A DNA stretch of 64,000 nt from Rhizobiaceae bacterium (GTDB lineage Bacteria > Pseudomonadota > Alphaproteobacteria > Rhizobiales > Rhizobiaceae): positions 1 through 64,000 of the forward strand of contig JARGOX010000022.1 in the NCBI GenBank assembly GCA_029233925.1. The letters are read 5' to 3'. The position numbers were made by a program, and so were the translations under genes. The first letter of the stretch is position 1, and every line of letters begins with the position of its first letter. Under the pieces are notes generated by a model. It made no database searches, was not told the DNA's origin, and was given only the letters and a program-made list of their open reading frames with translations. Positions 45,111 to 55,646 of this stretch are shown here, piece by piece.

Positions 45111-45131
45111 CCGCCCCGGAGGCCGGGGCGG
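45111..45131 (-). terminator. GC-rich hairpin between binding-protein and permease genes
   Basis: Arms CCGCCCCGG (45111-45119) and CCGGGGCGG (45123-45131) pair perfectly with a 3-base loop. It likely acts as a partial terminator or 3'-end protector, giving more binding protein than permease. A hairpin also follows the binding-protein gene of the second importer. Confidence 0.7.
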
Positions 45132-45140
45132 CATCGATTG

Positions 45141-46832
45141 CTATTTCACGCGGTACCAGTCAGCGGCATTCCACAGTTCGGAATCCCAGGCATTCATCAC
45201 AACGCCGCCCAGGGCATTGGATCGTGCCGATACGCGACCGCGATCAACAAGCGGCAGAATGATGTATTCCTGCATCAGCTTGTCATTCATCGCCTTGGCC
45301 AGACGGGCACGTTCCATCAGGTCGCCCGTTTTTGCCATTTCGGCAACCAGAGCATCATAGTCTTCGCTGCAGTAGCGCGGCATGTTGTTGCCCTGCCACT
45401 GTGTTTCAGGTCGTGGTGCCTGTTTGCATTCCCAGTTGGCCATATAGGATTCCGGATCCGTGCCATCGAAATTGTTTGCATACATTTCAACGTCGGCAAA
45501 AAATTTCTGGAATGTGTCAGGGCTTCCGGGGTCGCCGCCGAAGAAGACGGAGGAATCGATATTGCGCAGTTCCGTTTCGATGCCGATGTCACCCCACCAT
45601 TGTTTGATCAATGCCTGGAAATCCTGGCGTACTGCATTGGTTGAGGACTGAAACAGCAGGGATAGGCGCACGCCATCCTTCTGGCGGATACCATCCGCAC
45701 CGGGAACCCAACCAGCGTCGGTCAGCAGCTTTTTGGCCCCTTCAACATCCTGCACCAGACATCCGTCATTGGCTGTTGATTTGTAGATCTCAGGTGCCGG
45801 TAGAACATTGCAGCTCGGCTTGCCAGCGTCGCCGTAACCGATTTCCACCAGCAAATCGCGGTCTATCGCCATTGAGAGCGCCTTGCGGACATTGATGTCC
45901 GACAGGAAGGGATGGGGGTGTTTTGCCGTGGCGCGTTCGTCGCCCAGGGCAGGGTCGGGGTTGGTCATATTGATCATGACGCGTTCAACCAGTGTGCCAA
46001 AGGCGGAAACGATCTCGCCCTTGCCGCCAGCCTGCATGCCGGCAAGCACTTCCGGTGCAAGCTGCATGTTCCAGGCGTAATCGAACTCTCCCGTCTCCAG
46101 GACAGATCGCCCGGCCGCCGCTGCATCGCCGCCACCCTTGAAGGTGACAGTGGCAAAGGCGGGTTTTGCAGCATCGCGATAATGCGTGTTGGCGGCCAGT
46201 GAAATCACGTCATTGGGGCGAAATTCCGTAACCTTGTAGGCGCCGGTTCCAATGGGGCCAAAATTGGCATCGGTGCATTCGGGTGCCTTGGTGCCGAGGC
46301 AATCAGCAAATTGAGCGGCCTGCAGGAGCGGTGCTTGCGCCCCGACAAATGGACCATAGGGAAATGGCTTCGATACGCCGAAGGTGACTTTCACCGTAAG
46401 CTCATCCAGCGCCTCGACATTTGTCACATCATTGTATTTTTCACTCTGGGCGCAGCCGCCCTCGGGATGTGAACAATATTTCCAGGTAAAGACGGCGTCA
46501 TCTGCCGTGACCTTGCTGCCGTCTGACCACAGCAAGCCGTCTTTCAATTTCCAGGTAATTGTTTTCAGGTCGGCCGACACGCCACCATTGCCAACGGTGG
46601 GAATGCTTTCTGCCAGCCAGGCAACCATATTGCCACCTTCGTCGTATCGCGCCAGTGGCTCAAGCACCAGCGAAGCAGCTTCCAGTTCCTTGGTGCCGCC
46701 GGAAAGGTAGGGGTTCATGGTGGACGGCGCCTGCCAATAGATGATCTTCAGTTCGCCGTCCGATCCTCGTTCGGCAAGTGTCGGTGAAGCCATTGCCACA
46801 ATGGCTGCCGCTCCCAATAATAGTGCCTTCAT
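45141..46832 (-). CDS. Peptide/nickel-type solute-binding protein (SBP family 5)
   Basis: Periplasmic protein of 563 residues with a signal peptide cut after LA (about residue 20). The SBP_bac_5 landmarks are PYLSGG, LKDGLLWSDGSKVTADDAVFTWKY and TGAYKVTEFRPNDVISLAAN. It belongs to the importer encoded by the flanking genes. The ligand is not predictable; the family covers peptides, nickel, sugars and opines. Confidence 0.92.
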   Translation of the reverse strand: MKALLLGAAAIVAMASPTLAERGSDGELKIIYWQAPSTMNPYLSGGTKELEAASLVLEPLARYDEGGNMVAWLAESIPTVGNGGVSADLKTITWKLKDGLLWSDGSKVTADDAVFTWKYCSHPEGGCAQSEKYNDVTNVEALDELTVKVTFGVSKPFPYGPFVGAQAPLLQAAQFADCLGTKAPECTDANFGPIGTGAYKVTEFRPNDVISLAANTHYRDAAKPAFATVTFKGGGDAAAAGRSVLETGEFDYAWNMQLAPEVLAGMQAGGKGEIVSAFGTLVERVMINMTNPDPALGDERATAKHPHPFLSDINVRKALSMAIDRDLLVEIGYGDAGKPSCNVLPAPEIYKSTANDGCLVQDVEGAKKLLTDAGWVPGADGIRQKDGVRLSLLFQSSTNAVRQDFQALIKQWWGDIGIETELRNIDSSVFFGGDPGSPDTFQKFFADVEMYANNFDGTDPESYMANWECKQAPRPETQWQGNNMPRYCSEDYDALVAEMAKTGDLMERARLAKAMNDKLMQEYIILPLVDRGRVSARSNALGGVVMNAWDSELWNAADWYRVK

Positions 46833-46896
46833 TTTGTTCTCCTTTTCAGTTTGTGCTCAGTTTGTCGGGCTTGTCACCCTGTTGGTCATGGCTTGT

Positions 46897-47901
46897 TCAC
46901 GCCACTTTGGTTGTTGATTCCAGCAAATGGCAGGCTGCAAATCTGCCAGGTTCTATTTCAATTGTCGCCGGTTCCACATGATGGCAAATGTCGATTGCCT
47001 TCGGGCAACGGGTGCAGAAATTGCATCCAACCGGTGGCGAAGAAGGTGAGGGGACATCTCCCTTCAGGACGATGTGAACGCGGGTATTCTGCCGCGCGGG
47101 GTTGGGTTCCGGCACGGCTGAAAGAAGCGCTTGCGTATAGGGATGCAGCGGGCTGTTGAAGAGCTGGTCGCGCGACGCCAGTTCCACAATCTTGCCCAGA
47201 TACATGACGGCCACCCGGTCGGCGATGTGGTGCACCATGGACAGGTCATGGCTGATGAAAAGATAGGTCAATCCGAATTTCTTTTGCAGGTCTTCCAGCA
47301 GGTTGACCACCTGCGCCTGAATGGACACATCCAGCGCTGAAATGGGCTCATCGCAGACGATGAATTTGGGATTGAGGGCAAGTGCGCGGGCAATGCCGAT
47401 GCGCTGGCGTTGCCCACCGGAAAATTCATGCGGGTAACGGTTGGCAAAGGAACGGTTCAGCCCAACGGCATCCAGCAACTCGTGAATGCGCGCGAGACGT
47501 TCTTCACGCGACAGTGACATATGTTCGTCCAGCGGCTCACCGACAATGTCTGCGACGTTCATGCGGGGATTGAGGCTACCCTGGGGATCCTGAAAGATCA
47601 TCTGCATCCGGGGGCGAAACCGGCGCAGGTCTGCCTGGTTGATTTTGCTGGTGTTGGTGCCGTCAATCGTGATGGAGCCTGCCGTGATATCGTAAAGACG
47701 CAAGGTGGCTCTTCCCACTGTCGACTTGCCGCAACCTGATTCACCCACAAGCCCAAGTGTTTCACCTTCGAATATTTCCAGGGAAATGTCGTCGACCGCT
47801 TTGATATCGCCGACATGCCGGCGAAACAGCCCGGCATGTATGGGGAAATACATTTTAAGGCCTTCGATGGAGACCAGGGGTGCGGCACTGGTTTCAGACA
47901 T
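46897..47901 (-). CDS. ABC transporter ATPase, DppF/OppF type
   Basis: Cytoplasmic ATPase of 334 residues with Walker [10 protein letters not shown], signature SGGQRQR, Walker [15 protein letters not shown] and a C-terminal oligopeptide-type extension with CNFCTRCP, a [4Fe-4S]/metal-like cysteine patch of this family. Its ATG overlaps the DppD-type stop by 8 bp. Confidence 0.92.
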   Translation of the reverse strand: MSETSAAPLVSIEGLKMYFPIHAGLFRRHVGDIKAVDDISLEIFEGETLGLVGESGCGKSTVGRATLRLYDITAGSITIDGTNTSKINQADLRRFRPRMQMIFQDPQGSLNPRMNVADIVGEPLDEHMSLSREERLARIHELLDAVGLNRSFANRYPHEFSGGQRQRIGIARALALNPKFIVCDEPISALDVSIQAQVVNLLEDLQKKFGLTYLFISHDLSMVHHIADRVAVMYLGKIVELASRDQLFNSPLHPYTQALLSAVPEPNPARQNTRVHIVLKGDVPSPSSPPVGCNFCTRCPKAIDICHHVEPATIEIEPGRFAACHLLESTTKVA

Positions 47902-48898
47902 TGCGCGGCTCTCCCGTCGCGCTGTCCCAGAAACAGGCTACATGATGCGCCTTTTCGGTGACCAAAAGCGCAGGATTTTCCCGGTTGCACCGCTCAAAGG
48001 CATGGGCGCATCGAGTACGGAACGAACAGGCTGACGGCCGCGCGTAGAGAATGGAGGGTTGACCTTCAACCGTGCGCAATCTTTCGGGGCGTTCAGCGCC
48101 AATATCAGGCACCGTTTCGATCAGGGCCCGTGTGTAGGGATGTTGCGGATTTTCGAACAATTCGCGCACCGGCGCCTGTTCGACAATCTGTCCGCCATAC
48201 ATGACCATGACCCGGTCAGCGATGCCGGCAACCACACCCAGATCATGGGTAATCCAGATAATGGCCATGCCAAGCTTGCGGCGCAAATCCTTCACCAGTT
48301 CCAGAATCTGCGCCTGAATGGTCACGTCCAGAGCGGTGGTCGGTTCGTCGGCAATCAGTACCTTTGGATCGCAGGCCAGGGCCATTGCAATCACCACGCG
48401 TTGCCGCATGCCACCGGAGAACTGATGGGGGAAATCCGACAGGCGCCGCTCGGCGTCCGGCATGCCGACAAGGTCAAGAAGCTCAACGGCGCGTTTTTTA
48501 GCCGCTGCCTTTTTCATACCCATATGGGTGCGCAAAGGTTCCATCAGTTGAAAGCCGATGGTCAGCACAGGGTTGAGCGATGTCATCGGGTCTTGAAAGA
48601 TGAAACCGATCTTCGCGCCACGGACAGCACGCAATTGCTGCGCATCTGCCTTGAGAAGATCGATGTTGTCGAATTTGACGTAGCCGCCGGTGACCCTGGC
48701 CGGTGGTGTTGGAAGCAGTCCGATCAGCGACATCATCGTGACCGACTTGCCGGAACCGCTCTCACCGACCACGCCGAGCAATTCACCGGGTTGGAGAGAA
48801 AAACTGACTGAATTGACAGCGTGTATCGTTCCGCGACGGGTATTGAACACCGTCTCAATATTTTTGACATCCAATACGGCGGGACGGTTTTCTGGCAT
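47894..48898 (-). CDS. ABC transporter ATPase, DppD/OppD type
   Basis: Cytoplasmic ATPase of 334 residues with Walker A GESGSGKS, signature SGGMRQR and Walker [14 protein letters not shown]. The C-terminus has the oligopeptide-type extension [16 protein letters not shown] 48898 has GGAG upstream and matches the domain start; the frame upstream to 48994 lacks a fitting sequence. First gene of the importer set, which has gene order D-F-A-B-C. Confidence 0.9.
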   Translation of the reverse strand: MPENRPAVLDVKNIETVFNTRRGTIHAVNSVSFSLQPGELLGVVGESGSGKSVTMMSLIGLLPTPPARVTGGYVKFDNIDLLKADAQQLRAVRGAKIGFIFQDPMTSLNPVLTIGFQLMEPLRTHMGMKKAAAKKRAVELLDLVGMPDAERRLSDFPHQFSGGMRQRVVIAMALACDPKVLIADEPTTALDVTIQAQILELVKDLRRKLGMAIIWITHDLGVVAGIADRVMVMYGGQIVEQAPVRELFENPQHPYTRALIETVPDIGAERPERLRTVEGQPSILYARPSACSFRTRCAHAFERCNRENPALLVTEKAHHVACFWDSATGEPRNV

Positions 48899-49249
48899 GG
48901 ACACTCCGGACGCTCGGGCACCAGAGACGCACAGCAGGAATGCGAGTTCCAGAAACCACGCACCAATTGTTAACACAACTGTAAGACGCGTCAATTCCGC
49001 TAAGGCTCAACAGGAGCGATAAGTTTTTTGTGCAAGAATTATGGAGACGTGATGGGTATGATTTTTGTGGTCAATGTTCGCATATTGCCCGGTAATGATT
49101 GACCTTCTCATGCTCGAGTGCATGGCGAAATCACAACAGATCCAGTGGCTCTCTCATCCCAAAGTCTAAGGCCATTTTACATAAATGAGGCGGCTTTACT
49201 CCCCTTTTATCGAGACCAACTTTTGCCATGGGTCACCCGGCATAGTATC
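48899..49249. other. Intergenic region, about 350 bp
   Basis: Promoter region of the leftward importer. I see no supported gene. The hairpin at 49250-49279 belongs to the acetoacetyl-CoA synthetase gene. Confidence 0.4.
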
Positions 49250-49279
49250 CTTCGCAGCCGGCACACGACGGCTGCGAAG
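49250..49279 (-). terminator. Hairpin after the acetoacetyl-CoA synthetase gene
   Basis: Arms CTTCGCAGCCG (49250-49260) and CGGCTGCGAAG (49269-49279) form an 11-bp perfect stem with an 8-base loop, 8 bp from the end of the gene. Probable transcription terminator. Confidence 0.7.
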
Positions 49280-49286
49280 CGCATCA

Positions 49287-51299
49287 TCATGTATCCGTCT
49301 GGGGTGTAGTTTGCCGATTTTTGGCGAACTTGGCGTACCAGTCGATAATATCCGGATCCTTCATGGCTCCCTTGCTGACCACATCTTCAACTGCGGCGCC
49401 CATCAGCAGCTTTCGCACCGGAACCTCCATCTTCTTGCCGGTCAAAGTGATGGGAACAGCGGGTGTGGCAATGATCTCGTCGGGAACATGGCGCGGGCTG
49501 CGTTCTTTGCGCAGGCGGGATCGAATTTCAGCGATCAGCGTTTCGTCCAGCACTTTGCCCGGCACCATTTCGACAAAGAGCGGCATGTAAAATCCACCGG
49601 ATTTATCTTCAATGCACACAATCAGACTGTCGGCAATCTCTGGAAACGTATCCACCGTGCGGTAAATTTCCGCCGATCCAATGCGAACCCCAAATCGGTT
49701 CAGGGTGGCATCCGAACGGCCATAGACAAAACAGCTTCCGTCGTCGTTGAACTTGACGCGATCGCCGTGTTTCCAGATGCCCGGGTAGTCCTCAAAATAG
49801 GAGCTCTTGTATCGTATGTTGTCCTCATCTCCCCAGAAGAACAGGGGCATTGAGGGCATCGGCTGACGCAGGACCAGTTCTCCGATTTCACCGGTGACGA
49901 CATTGCCATTGTCGCCAAAGGCACAAACATCGACGCCCAGTGCTGCTGCCTGGATGACGCCTGCCTGAACCGGCAATGTTGGCGTTCCGGCCAAAAGACC
50001 GCTGCAGAACTCGGTTCCGCCGGACTGGGAGGTGACCCAGACGTTGTCTTTGACGTTTTTGTAGACCCAGTCAAAGGCTTCCGGGGTGGCGGGAGAACCG
50101 ACCAGCAGGACACTTTGCAGCCGGTCGAAGGCAAAGTGATCTTCCGGCACATAGCCTTGCTGGCGCACGATCTGCGTGAAGGTCGGGTTGGTGCCGAAGA
50201 CGGTTGCGCCGGTTTTATCGGCCAAAGAAAACAGAAGCGTTGCGTCCGGGTAGGCGGGATGGCCATCGTAGAGAACCACCTGTGCGTTCATCAACGGGCC
50301 CCACATGAGGGTGTTCCAGACCATCCATCCGGTTGTTGAATAAAAATACAGGCAGTCATTTTCCTTGATGTCGAAATGGAATGCCGCGGATTTGTAGTGC
50401 TCAACGACGATGCCGTGGTGTCCGTGAACAATCGGTTTGGGCAGTCCGGTCGTGCCGGAGGAAAACAGGATCCAGAGTGGATGATCCGAGCCAACGCGTT
50501 CGTATTGAAACGCCTCGGGCGCAATGGCGTCGCCGCTCACGGCATCTGCCCAGGAGGTTACCGGGCAATTGAATATGGGTTTGCCGTCGGTGTCGGGCAG
50601 GTAATCGAGCATGATGACGTTTTCAAGTGATGGCAGAGCAGCAACGATGTCCTGAAATTGCGCGGAGCGATCAAAATTCTTGCCGCCGTAGCGATAGCCA
50701 TTGACCCCGAATATCAGTTTGGGGGCGATCTGACTGAAGCGGTCGATCACTGTTTGTGCGCCAAACTCCGGCGCAGCCGAGGACCAGACAGCGCCGACGG
50801 CTGTGGTTGCCAACATTGCCACGACTGCCTCGGCAATATTCGGCACATAGGCTGCCACGCGGTCACCGGGTTCAATCCCCATCTCACGCAGGTTTGTCGC
50901 CAAACGGCGCACCTGGGTTCCCAGTTCACCCCAGCTCATCTCCGACAACGCGCGAATTTCTGAGCTGTGTTTGATAACGGTGCGGGCAGGGTCGCCCGTC
51001 GTTTCGTGACGCAGAACGTGTTCGGCGTAATTCAAAAGGGTGCCTGTGAACCACCGGGTATCGGGCATTGGATCATCGGTGCGAACCGCATCGATCTTGC
51101 CGGTTGCCTGAATGTCGAAATAGTCCCAGATGGTCTGCCAGAAGGTTTCGGGCTCTTTCACCGACCAATCCCATAGGTCCTGGTATTCCGTCATATCCAG
51201 GCCGTGACGGGACTTCAGCCATGCACTGTATTTTGTAATATTGGCCCGTTTTGCGACATCGCGAGGCGCGCGCCAAAGAAATTGGCCTTCCTTTGTCAT
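49287..51299 (-). CDS. aacS: Acetoacetyl-CoA synthetase (acetoacetate-CoA ligase)
   Basis: Adenylate-forming ligase of 670 residues, which converts acetoacetate, ATP and CoA to acetoacetyl-CoA, linked to use of ketone bodies and PHB. Motifs: ATP loop ILFSSGTTGLPKPI, WMVWNTLMWGPL, TSQSGGTEFCSG, YGRSDATLNRFGVRIGSAEIYR, and the acyl-activating K in VPITLTGKKMEVPVRKLL. Length and motif set match AacS rather than acetyl-CoA synthetase. It is a single gene with its own terminator. Confidence 0.93.
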   Translation of the reverse strand: MTKEGQFLWRAPRDVAKRANITKYSAWLKSRHGLDMTEYQDLWDWSVKEPETFWQTIWDYFDIQATGKIDAVRTDDPMPDTRWFTGTLLNYAEHVLRHETTGDPARTVIKHSSEIRALSEMSWGELGTQVRRLATNLREMGIEPGDRVAAYVPNIAEAVVAMLATTAVGAVWSSAAPEFGAQTVIDRFSQIAPKLIFGVNGYRYGGKNFDRSAQFQDIVAALPSLENVIMLDYLPDTDGKPIFNCPVTSWADAVSGDAIAPEAFQYERVGSDHPLWILFSSGTTGLPKPIVHGHHGIVVEHYKSAAFHFDIKENDCLYFYSTTGWMVWNTLMWGPLMNAQVVLYDGHPAYPDATLLFSLADKTGATVFGTNPTFTQIVRQQGYVPEDHFAFDRLQSVLLVGSPATPEAFDWVYKNVKDNVWVTSQSGGTEFCSGLLAGTPTLPVQAGVIQAAALGVDVCAFGDNGNVVTGEIGELVLRQPMPSMPLFFWGDEDNIRYKSSYFEDYPGIWKHGDRVKFNDDGSCFVYGRSDATLNRFGVRIGSAEIYRTVDTFPEIADSLIVCIEDKSGGFYMPLFVEMVPGKVLDETLIAEIRSRLRKERSPRHVPDEIIATPAVPITLTGKKMEVPVRKLLMGAAVEDVVSKGAMKDPDIIDWYAKFAKNRQTTPQTDT

Positions 51300-51403
51300 C
51301 GTCTGTCTCCTCCGGTCATGTCAGCAAATGTGCAAAGAATGGTCTTTCAGGCGGCTCTATTGGCAATCCACCGGTTGATCGGCAGATCCTACACGAAATC
51401 CTC

Positions 51404-52381
51404 TTAAGGGCGCGGCTTGATACTTGCAGATGGAGCCATCGGGTCCGGTGATGGCCCGGCGTCGGGCCGGTAGTTCGGGCTGCCCAGAACGGGGCTCTTT
51501 TTCGAGACGTTTTCGCGGCTTTCGCGCCAGACGACAAACAGGCCACTGCCGATGATGATGGCGGCACCAATGCCAACCCACTTATCGGGTATGTCGTTGA
51601 AAAATATGTAGCCAAAGACCGTGGCCCAGAGAATCTGGGAATATTGAATGGGGGCGACGAAAACGGCAGGTGCACCGCGGTAGGCCGCAATGATCGCCAA
51701 TTGAGCCGCAATCACCAGAAAGCCGATCAGCGCCATGAGGCCCAGATCGGAAAGTTCGACGGGTTTGTAGACGAAAGGCAAAATACAGGCCATGACCAGC
51801 ATGCTTGCCAGCATGGGGTAGAAAATCAGCACCGCAGTTCTTTCTTCCGAGCCGATACGACGCACAATGATCGAGGCAAGGGCGCTGCCACAGGCCGCCA
51901 GCAGGGCAGCGAGATGGCCGAGCGAAAATTCCGAATAGCCCGGTCGCAAAACCACCAGCATCCCGAGTATCCCGACAAAAACGGCGATCCACCGACGCAT
52001 GCGCACGGTTTCGCCCAGCATGGGCACGGAAAGTGCGGTAATCAGCAGCGGTGTGACAAACAAAAGCGCATAGACTTCTGCAAGGGGCAGGGTGGTGAAT
52101 GCATAGAAGGCGCAGGACATCGAAACCAGGGAGGCCAGTGTGCGGATGCCAACCTGCCAGGGGTGATGCGGTCTGAAGTTGCCCATTTTCTTGTCGGCGC
52201 TCATCATCACCGTCATGGGGACAAATGCAAAGAGACCTGAAAAGAAGATGATCTGGAAGACGGAATAATCCAATCCCAGCAATTTGACCAATGCATCGTG
52301 GGTGGAAAAAAGCCCGAAGGCCGCAAGTGCCATGATCAGACTCGACAGTGTTGACGATGGCGCAGGCTTGCTGGTGGACAT
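51404..52381 (-). CDS. EamA/DMT-superfamily transporter
   Basis: Membrane protein of 325 residues with ten predicted TM helices as two EamA repeats (GLFSTHDALVKLLGLDYSVFQIIFFSGLFAF and the C-terminal half). This family exports amino acids, nucleosides or other metabolites; the substrate cannot be told. A proline-rich cytoplasmic tail follows (KSPVLGSPNYRPDAGPSPDP). Confidence 0.87.
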   Translation of the reverse strand: MSTSKPAPSSTLSSLIMALAAFGLFSTHDALVKLLGLDYSVFQIIFFSGLFAFVPMTVMMSADKKMGNFRPHHPWQVGIRTLASLVSMSCAFYAFTTLPLAEVYALLFVTPLLITALSVPMLGETVRMRRWIAVFVGILGMLVVLRPGYSEFSLGHLAALLAACGSALASIIVRRIGSEERTAVLIFYPMLASMLVMACILPFVYKPVELSDLGLMALIGFLVIAAQLAIIAAYRGAPAVFVAPIQYSQILWATVFGYIFFNDIPDKWVGIGAAIIIGSGLFVVWRESRENVSKKSPVLGSPNYRPDAGPSPDPMAPSASIKPRP

Positions 52382-52542
52382 GTTTGATCTTTGGCGGTTG
52401 GTGGCGTCTGGCTCACGATATCAGGCAAACCGGATGATTGGACTCCAGGGCCAGCCTGATGAGCTTATACCACATCCTTATGACACGGGGTGTTGATCAT
52501 GCCAATACTTTGGTTGATGGACATGATCTCGATGCGTGTATT

Positions 52543-52941
52543 TTACCAGGTACGGCGCGTTCCGGTATCGATATGATAGTGGCCGGAGGAATAATGTTTG
52601 TATCCGCCGACACCCCTTTGTGATTTCAGGAAAGCGACAACGGATGCCGGATCGCCCCGGACCGTGAAATCGACGGCCTTGCATTTCAGGTGCATGGATT
52701 TGCTTGCGCCGCCCTTCCACCAGTTTTCCAGCCACCAGCGCTTGGTCGAATGGACCGTGACCGGACCATATCGGTCGGCGACGCGATTGAGCACACGCTT
52801 CAGGCTGCGCGGCACGCACCACTTGGTGTCATTGTAGGAAACGGAAGAAGACATTCCGCCCAGGCCCGTCAGGCTGGAGCAACCTCCGAGCGTCAGGCCA
52901 AAGGCCATCATCAGAACCGCCGGCAGAATTTTCATACGCAT
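52543..52941 (-). CDS. Lipoprotein with YcbK/M15-like (DUF882-type) fold
   Basis: Protein of 132 residues with lipobox LTLGGCSS (acylated C21). Motifs SMHLKCKAVDF and GHYHIDTG place a metal-binding His-Asp-His set like D,D-peptidases of the M15/YcbK group, suggesting a periplasmic role in peptidoglycan. The ATG at 52941 is chosen for AGGTG about 7 bp upstream; 52944 and 52935 are alternatives. Confidence 0.78.
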   Translation of the reverse strand: MRMKILPAVLMMAFGLTLGGCSSLTGLGGMSSSVSYNDTKWCVPRSLKRVLNRVADRYGPVTVHSTKRWWLENWWKGGASKSMHLKCKAVDFTVRGDPASVVAFLKSQRGVGGYKHYSSGHYHIDTGTRRTW

Positions 52942-53080
52942 CATGGAACACCTGGTCATGGTTTTCGAGCAGGTGTTCACGATGGCGGAAAATCGTTAAA
53001 ATTGTCATCAAAAACATGGTTAAGACGCAACCGAATTTCAGCAGACAATTGTGCCGAAGTGTTGATCGTGTCTTGCCATG

Positions 53081-54064
53081 TCAACCATAACAGCCGGCCA
53101 GTCGGGCACGTTGTTTGACCAGCGCCAGAACCGTATCCAGCGCCGGTGTCGGAACGTCCACCAGAACACCCAGTTCCTGAATGGCGCCGACAAGCGCATC
53201 GATTTCCATCGGTCGGCCAGCATCCAGATCCTGCAGCATGCTGGTGCGATGTTCACCCACGGCCTCGGCGCCTGCGATACGCTTGTCGATATCCACGGCG
53301 AAGCGGGCTCCAAGGCTTTCGCCAACAGCCTGACATTCCGCCATGATCGCGGCGACCAGTGAACGTGTCTGCGGATCATTGGCGATCTGGGCGAGTGTTG
53401 CACCGGTCAGTGCACTGATCGGGTTGAAGGATGCATTGCCCCACAGTTTGATCCAGATTTCGTCGCGAATGCGCGGACGCACGGGCGCTTTCAGTCCGGC
53501 TTCATTCATCAGTGAGGCGAGTGCCACAACTCTCTCACTGCGCTCTCCATCGGGTTCACCCAGCGAAAACCGGTTGCCCGAGCGATGCATCACGACGCCC
53601 GGTTCGGCAATTTCGGTTGCCGGATAGACAACACAACCGATGGCTCGATGCGGTCCGATCCCCTCCCAGATGCCGCCATCAGGGTCGACGCTTTCCAGAC
53701 GGCGTTCGCCATAGGGGCCTTCCAGACCATGGAAATACCACCAGGGCATGCCATTGACCGCAAAGACGACAGCCGTTTTGGGGCCCAGCAAATGCTGCAT
53801 GGGCTTGACGACTGCGGGCAGGGAATGGGCTTTCAGGGTGACGATCACATAGTCCTGCACACCCAGTTCCGCCAGATTGTCCGTTGCCGTGATCCTGGCA
53901 TTGTGTGTCTGACCCTCTTCAATCAGGGTCAGTCCCTTGTCGCGTATGGCGGCAAGATGCGGGCCGCGTGCAATCAGTGACACATCGGCTTGTGTCGTTG
54001 CCAATTTGGCGCCGATGTAGCCACCAATTGCTCCGGCGCCATAAATGCAAATGCTCGGCATCAT
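53081..54064 (-). CDS. 2-dehydropantoate 2-reductase family protein
   Basis: NADP-dependent reductase of 327 residues with the Rossmann loop ICIYGAGAIGGYIGAKL, the conserved DYVIVTLKAHSLPAV and the PanE C-terminal helical domain (IKLWGNASFNPISALTGAT). PanE homologues also reduce other 2-keto acids. Here it is not with pantothenate genes but coupled by a 4-bp overlap to an acyl-CoA ligase, so a catabolic 2-oxoacid substrate is possible. Confidence 0.85.
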   Translation of the reverse strand: MMPSICIYGAGAIGGYIGAKLATTQADVSLIARGPHLAAIRDKGLTLIEEGQTHNARITATDNLAELGVQDYVIVTLKAHSLPAVVKPMQHLLGPKTAVVFAVNGMPWWYFHGLEGPYGERRLESVDPDGGIWEGIGPHRAIGCVVYPATEIAEPGVVMHRSGNRFSLGEPDGERSERVVALASLMNEAGLKAPVRPRIRDEIWIKLWGNASFNPISALTGATLAQIANDPQTRSLVAAIMAECQAVGESLGARFAVDIDKRIAGAEAVGEHRTSMLQDLDAGRPMEIDALVGAIQELGVLVDVPTPALDTVLALVKQRARLAGCYG

Positions 54065-55575
54065 ACCAGTCCCAGTTTTTCGGCAAGGCCAATGCGCTGC
54101 AATTTGCCGGTGGCGCCCTTGGGGATTTCATCCATGATGATGATGGTGGCGGGAACCTTGAAGGCCGCAAGCCGCTCGGATGCAAAGGCCCGGATGTCGG
54201 ACACCTCTGCGGAGGCGCCTTCCTTGAACACGACGACCGCAGCCACCGCTTCGCCCAGCTTTTCATGCGGCATGGCGAAGGTCACAACCTGATCAATGGC
54301 CGGATGGGCCTGCAGCACGTCGTCAACTTCGCGCGGTGCAATCTTTTCACCACCGCGATTGATGATCTCCTTGAGGCGGCCCGATATGGTCAGATAACCT
54401 TCCGCATCGAGGTTGCCGAGATCGCCGGTGCGGAACCAGCCATCGGTAAAGGCGCTGGCATTTGCCTGCGGATTGTTCTCATAGGCTGCAAAGACATTGG
54501 GGCCGCGAATGACGATTTCGCCGCTCTCGCCCGGTGCCTTCAACGCGCCATCCTCGGCCATGATGGCAACCTCCGGTCCTGCGGCCAATCCGACTGTACC
54601 GGATTTGCGGGCCTTTGGCGGCAGTGGGTTTGACGCCATCTGGTGCGCAGCCTCCGTCATGCCGTAGGCCTCCACGACCGGGCACTGGAAGGTTGCTTCC
54701 AGTTCCTCCATAACGGGAGGGGGCAATGAGGACGAGGAGGAACGCACAAAACGCAGCCTGGAATGGCCAATGGCTGCTGCGTTGCGCGCCGCGCGGCTGA
54801 GGATCGCCTGATGCATGGTTGGAACAGCCGTATACCAGGTTGGTCTGACCGCATCGAACCACTGAAAGAATTTCAGCGCATTGAAGCCCGGTGTGCACAC
54901 AACATGAGCGCCTGCGGTCATGGAGGACAGCAATGAGGCGATCAACCCGTGGATATGGAAGAGCGGCATGATGTTGAGGCCGACATCCGTCTCGTCCAGT
55001 TTGAGTGTCCTGGCGACATTGCTGCCCGAGGCCAGAACATTATCGGTGCTCAGCGGGACAACCTTCGGGCGCGACGTCGTTCCTGACGTGTGCAGAACCA
55101 GCGCTTCGTCTGTCGCAACGGACCAGCCGGGTTTGGCGGGCGTTCCTTGCATTTCATTGTCAGCAAAAAAGAAGAACCCGGCCGCGTCCGGCTGCGCCCA
55201 CTGTATGGGCAGAACGGGAATGCCAAGCTCATTGGCCGCCTCTATCACCGGGGATGTGCTGCCCGTCTCCACAATCACGGCTTTTGCCTTCAGGTCATCG
55301 AGATAGAATGAAAACTCGTTGCTCTTGTAGGCCGGATTGAGCGGCGCTGCCGATGCGCAGGCGCTCACGCCGAGAAAGGCCGTGGCCATTTCCGGGCCAT
55401 TGGGCAAGACGATGGCGACGCGATCACCCCGTCCAATGCCGCACCCATTGAGGGCATCAGCAATTTGCTGCAGCAAATTGCCCAGTTCTCCAAAGGACAG
55501 GCTGACGCGATCGGGTGCACCGATCGCCGGACTGTCGGATTGCTGTGCATTGACGATGTCAAAGATTGTTTTCAT
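54061..55575 (-). CDS. Acyl-CoA ligase (oxalyl-CoA synthetase/AAE3-like)
   Basis: Adenylate-forming enzyme of 504 residues with ATP loop LVLHTSGTTSRPKVVPLS, adenine motif VEAYGMTEAAHQMASNPLPP, hinge GRLKEIINRGGEKIAPREVD and terminal K in PKGATGKLQRIGLAEKL. The sequence near the AAE3/oxalate-CoA ligase group suggests a small dicarboxylic or branched acid as substrate, but that is uncertain. ATG 55575 with GGGG upstream is chosen; the frame continues to 55620. It lies between the FAH-family and PanE-family genes in one leftward operon. Confidence 0.88.
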   Translation of the reverse strand: MKTIFDIVNAQQSDSPAIGAPDRVSLSFGELGNLLQQIADALNGCGIGRGDRVAIVLPNGPEMATAFLGVSACASAAPLNPAYKSNEFSFYLDDLKAKAVIVETGSTSPVIEAANELGIPVLPIQWAQPDAAGFFFFADNEMQGTPAKPGWSVATDEALVLHTSGTTSRPKVVPLSTDNVLASGSNVARTLKLDETDVGLNIMPLFHIHGLIASLLSSMTAGAHVVCTPGFNALKFFQWFDAVRPTWYTAVPTMHQAILSRAARNAAAIGHSRLRFVRSSSSSLPPPVMEELEATFQCPVVEAYGMTEAAHQMASNPLPPKARKSGTVGLAAGPEVAIMAEDGALKAPGESGEIVIRGPNVFAAYENNPQANASAFTDGWFRTGDLGNLDAEGYLTISGRLKEIINRGGEKIAPREVDDVLQAHPAIDQVVTFAMPHEKLGEAVAAVVVFKEGASAEVSDIRAFASERLAAFKVPATIIIMDEIPKGATGKLQRIGLAEKLGLV

Positions 55576-55646
55576 GGATTGCGTCCCCTCGCACCAGGCA
55601 GGCATTTGCTGCATTCTCACGTGATGGCTGTCTTTGTTTTGTGGCC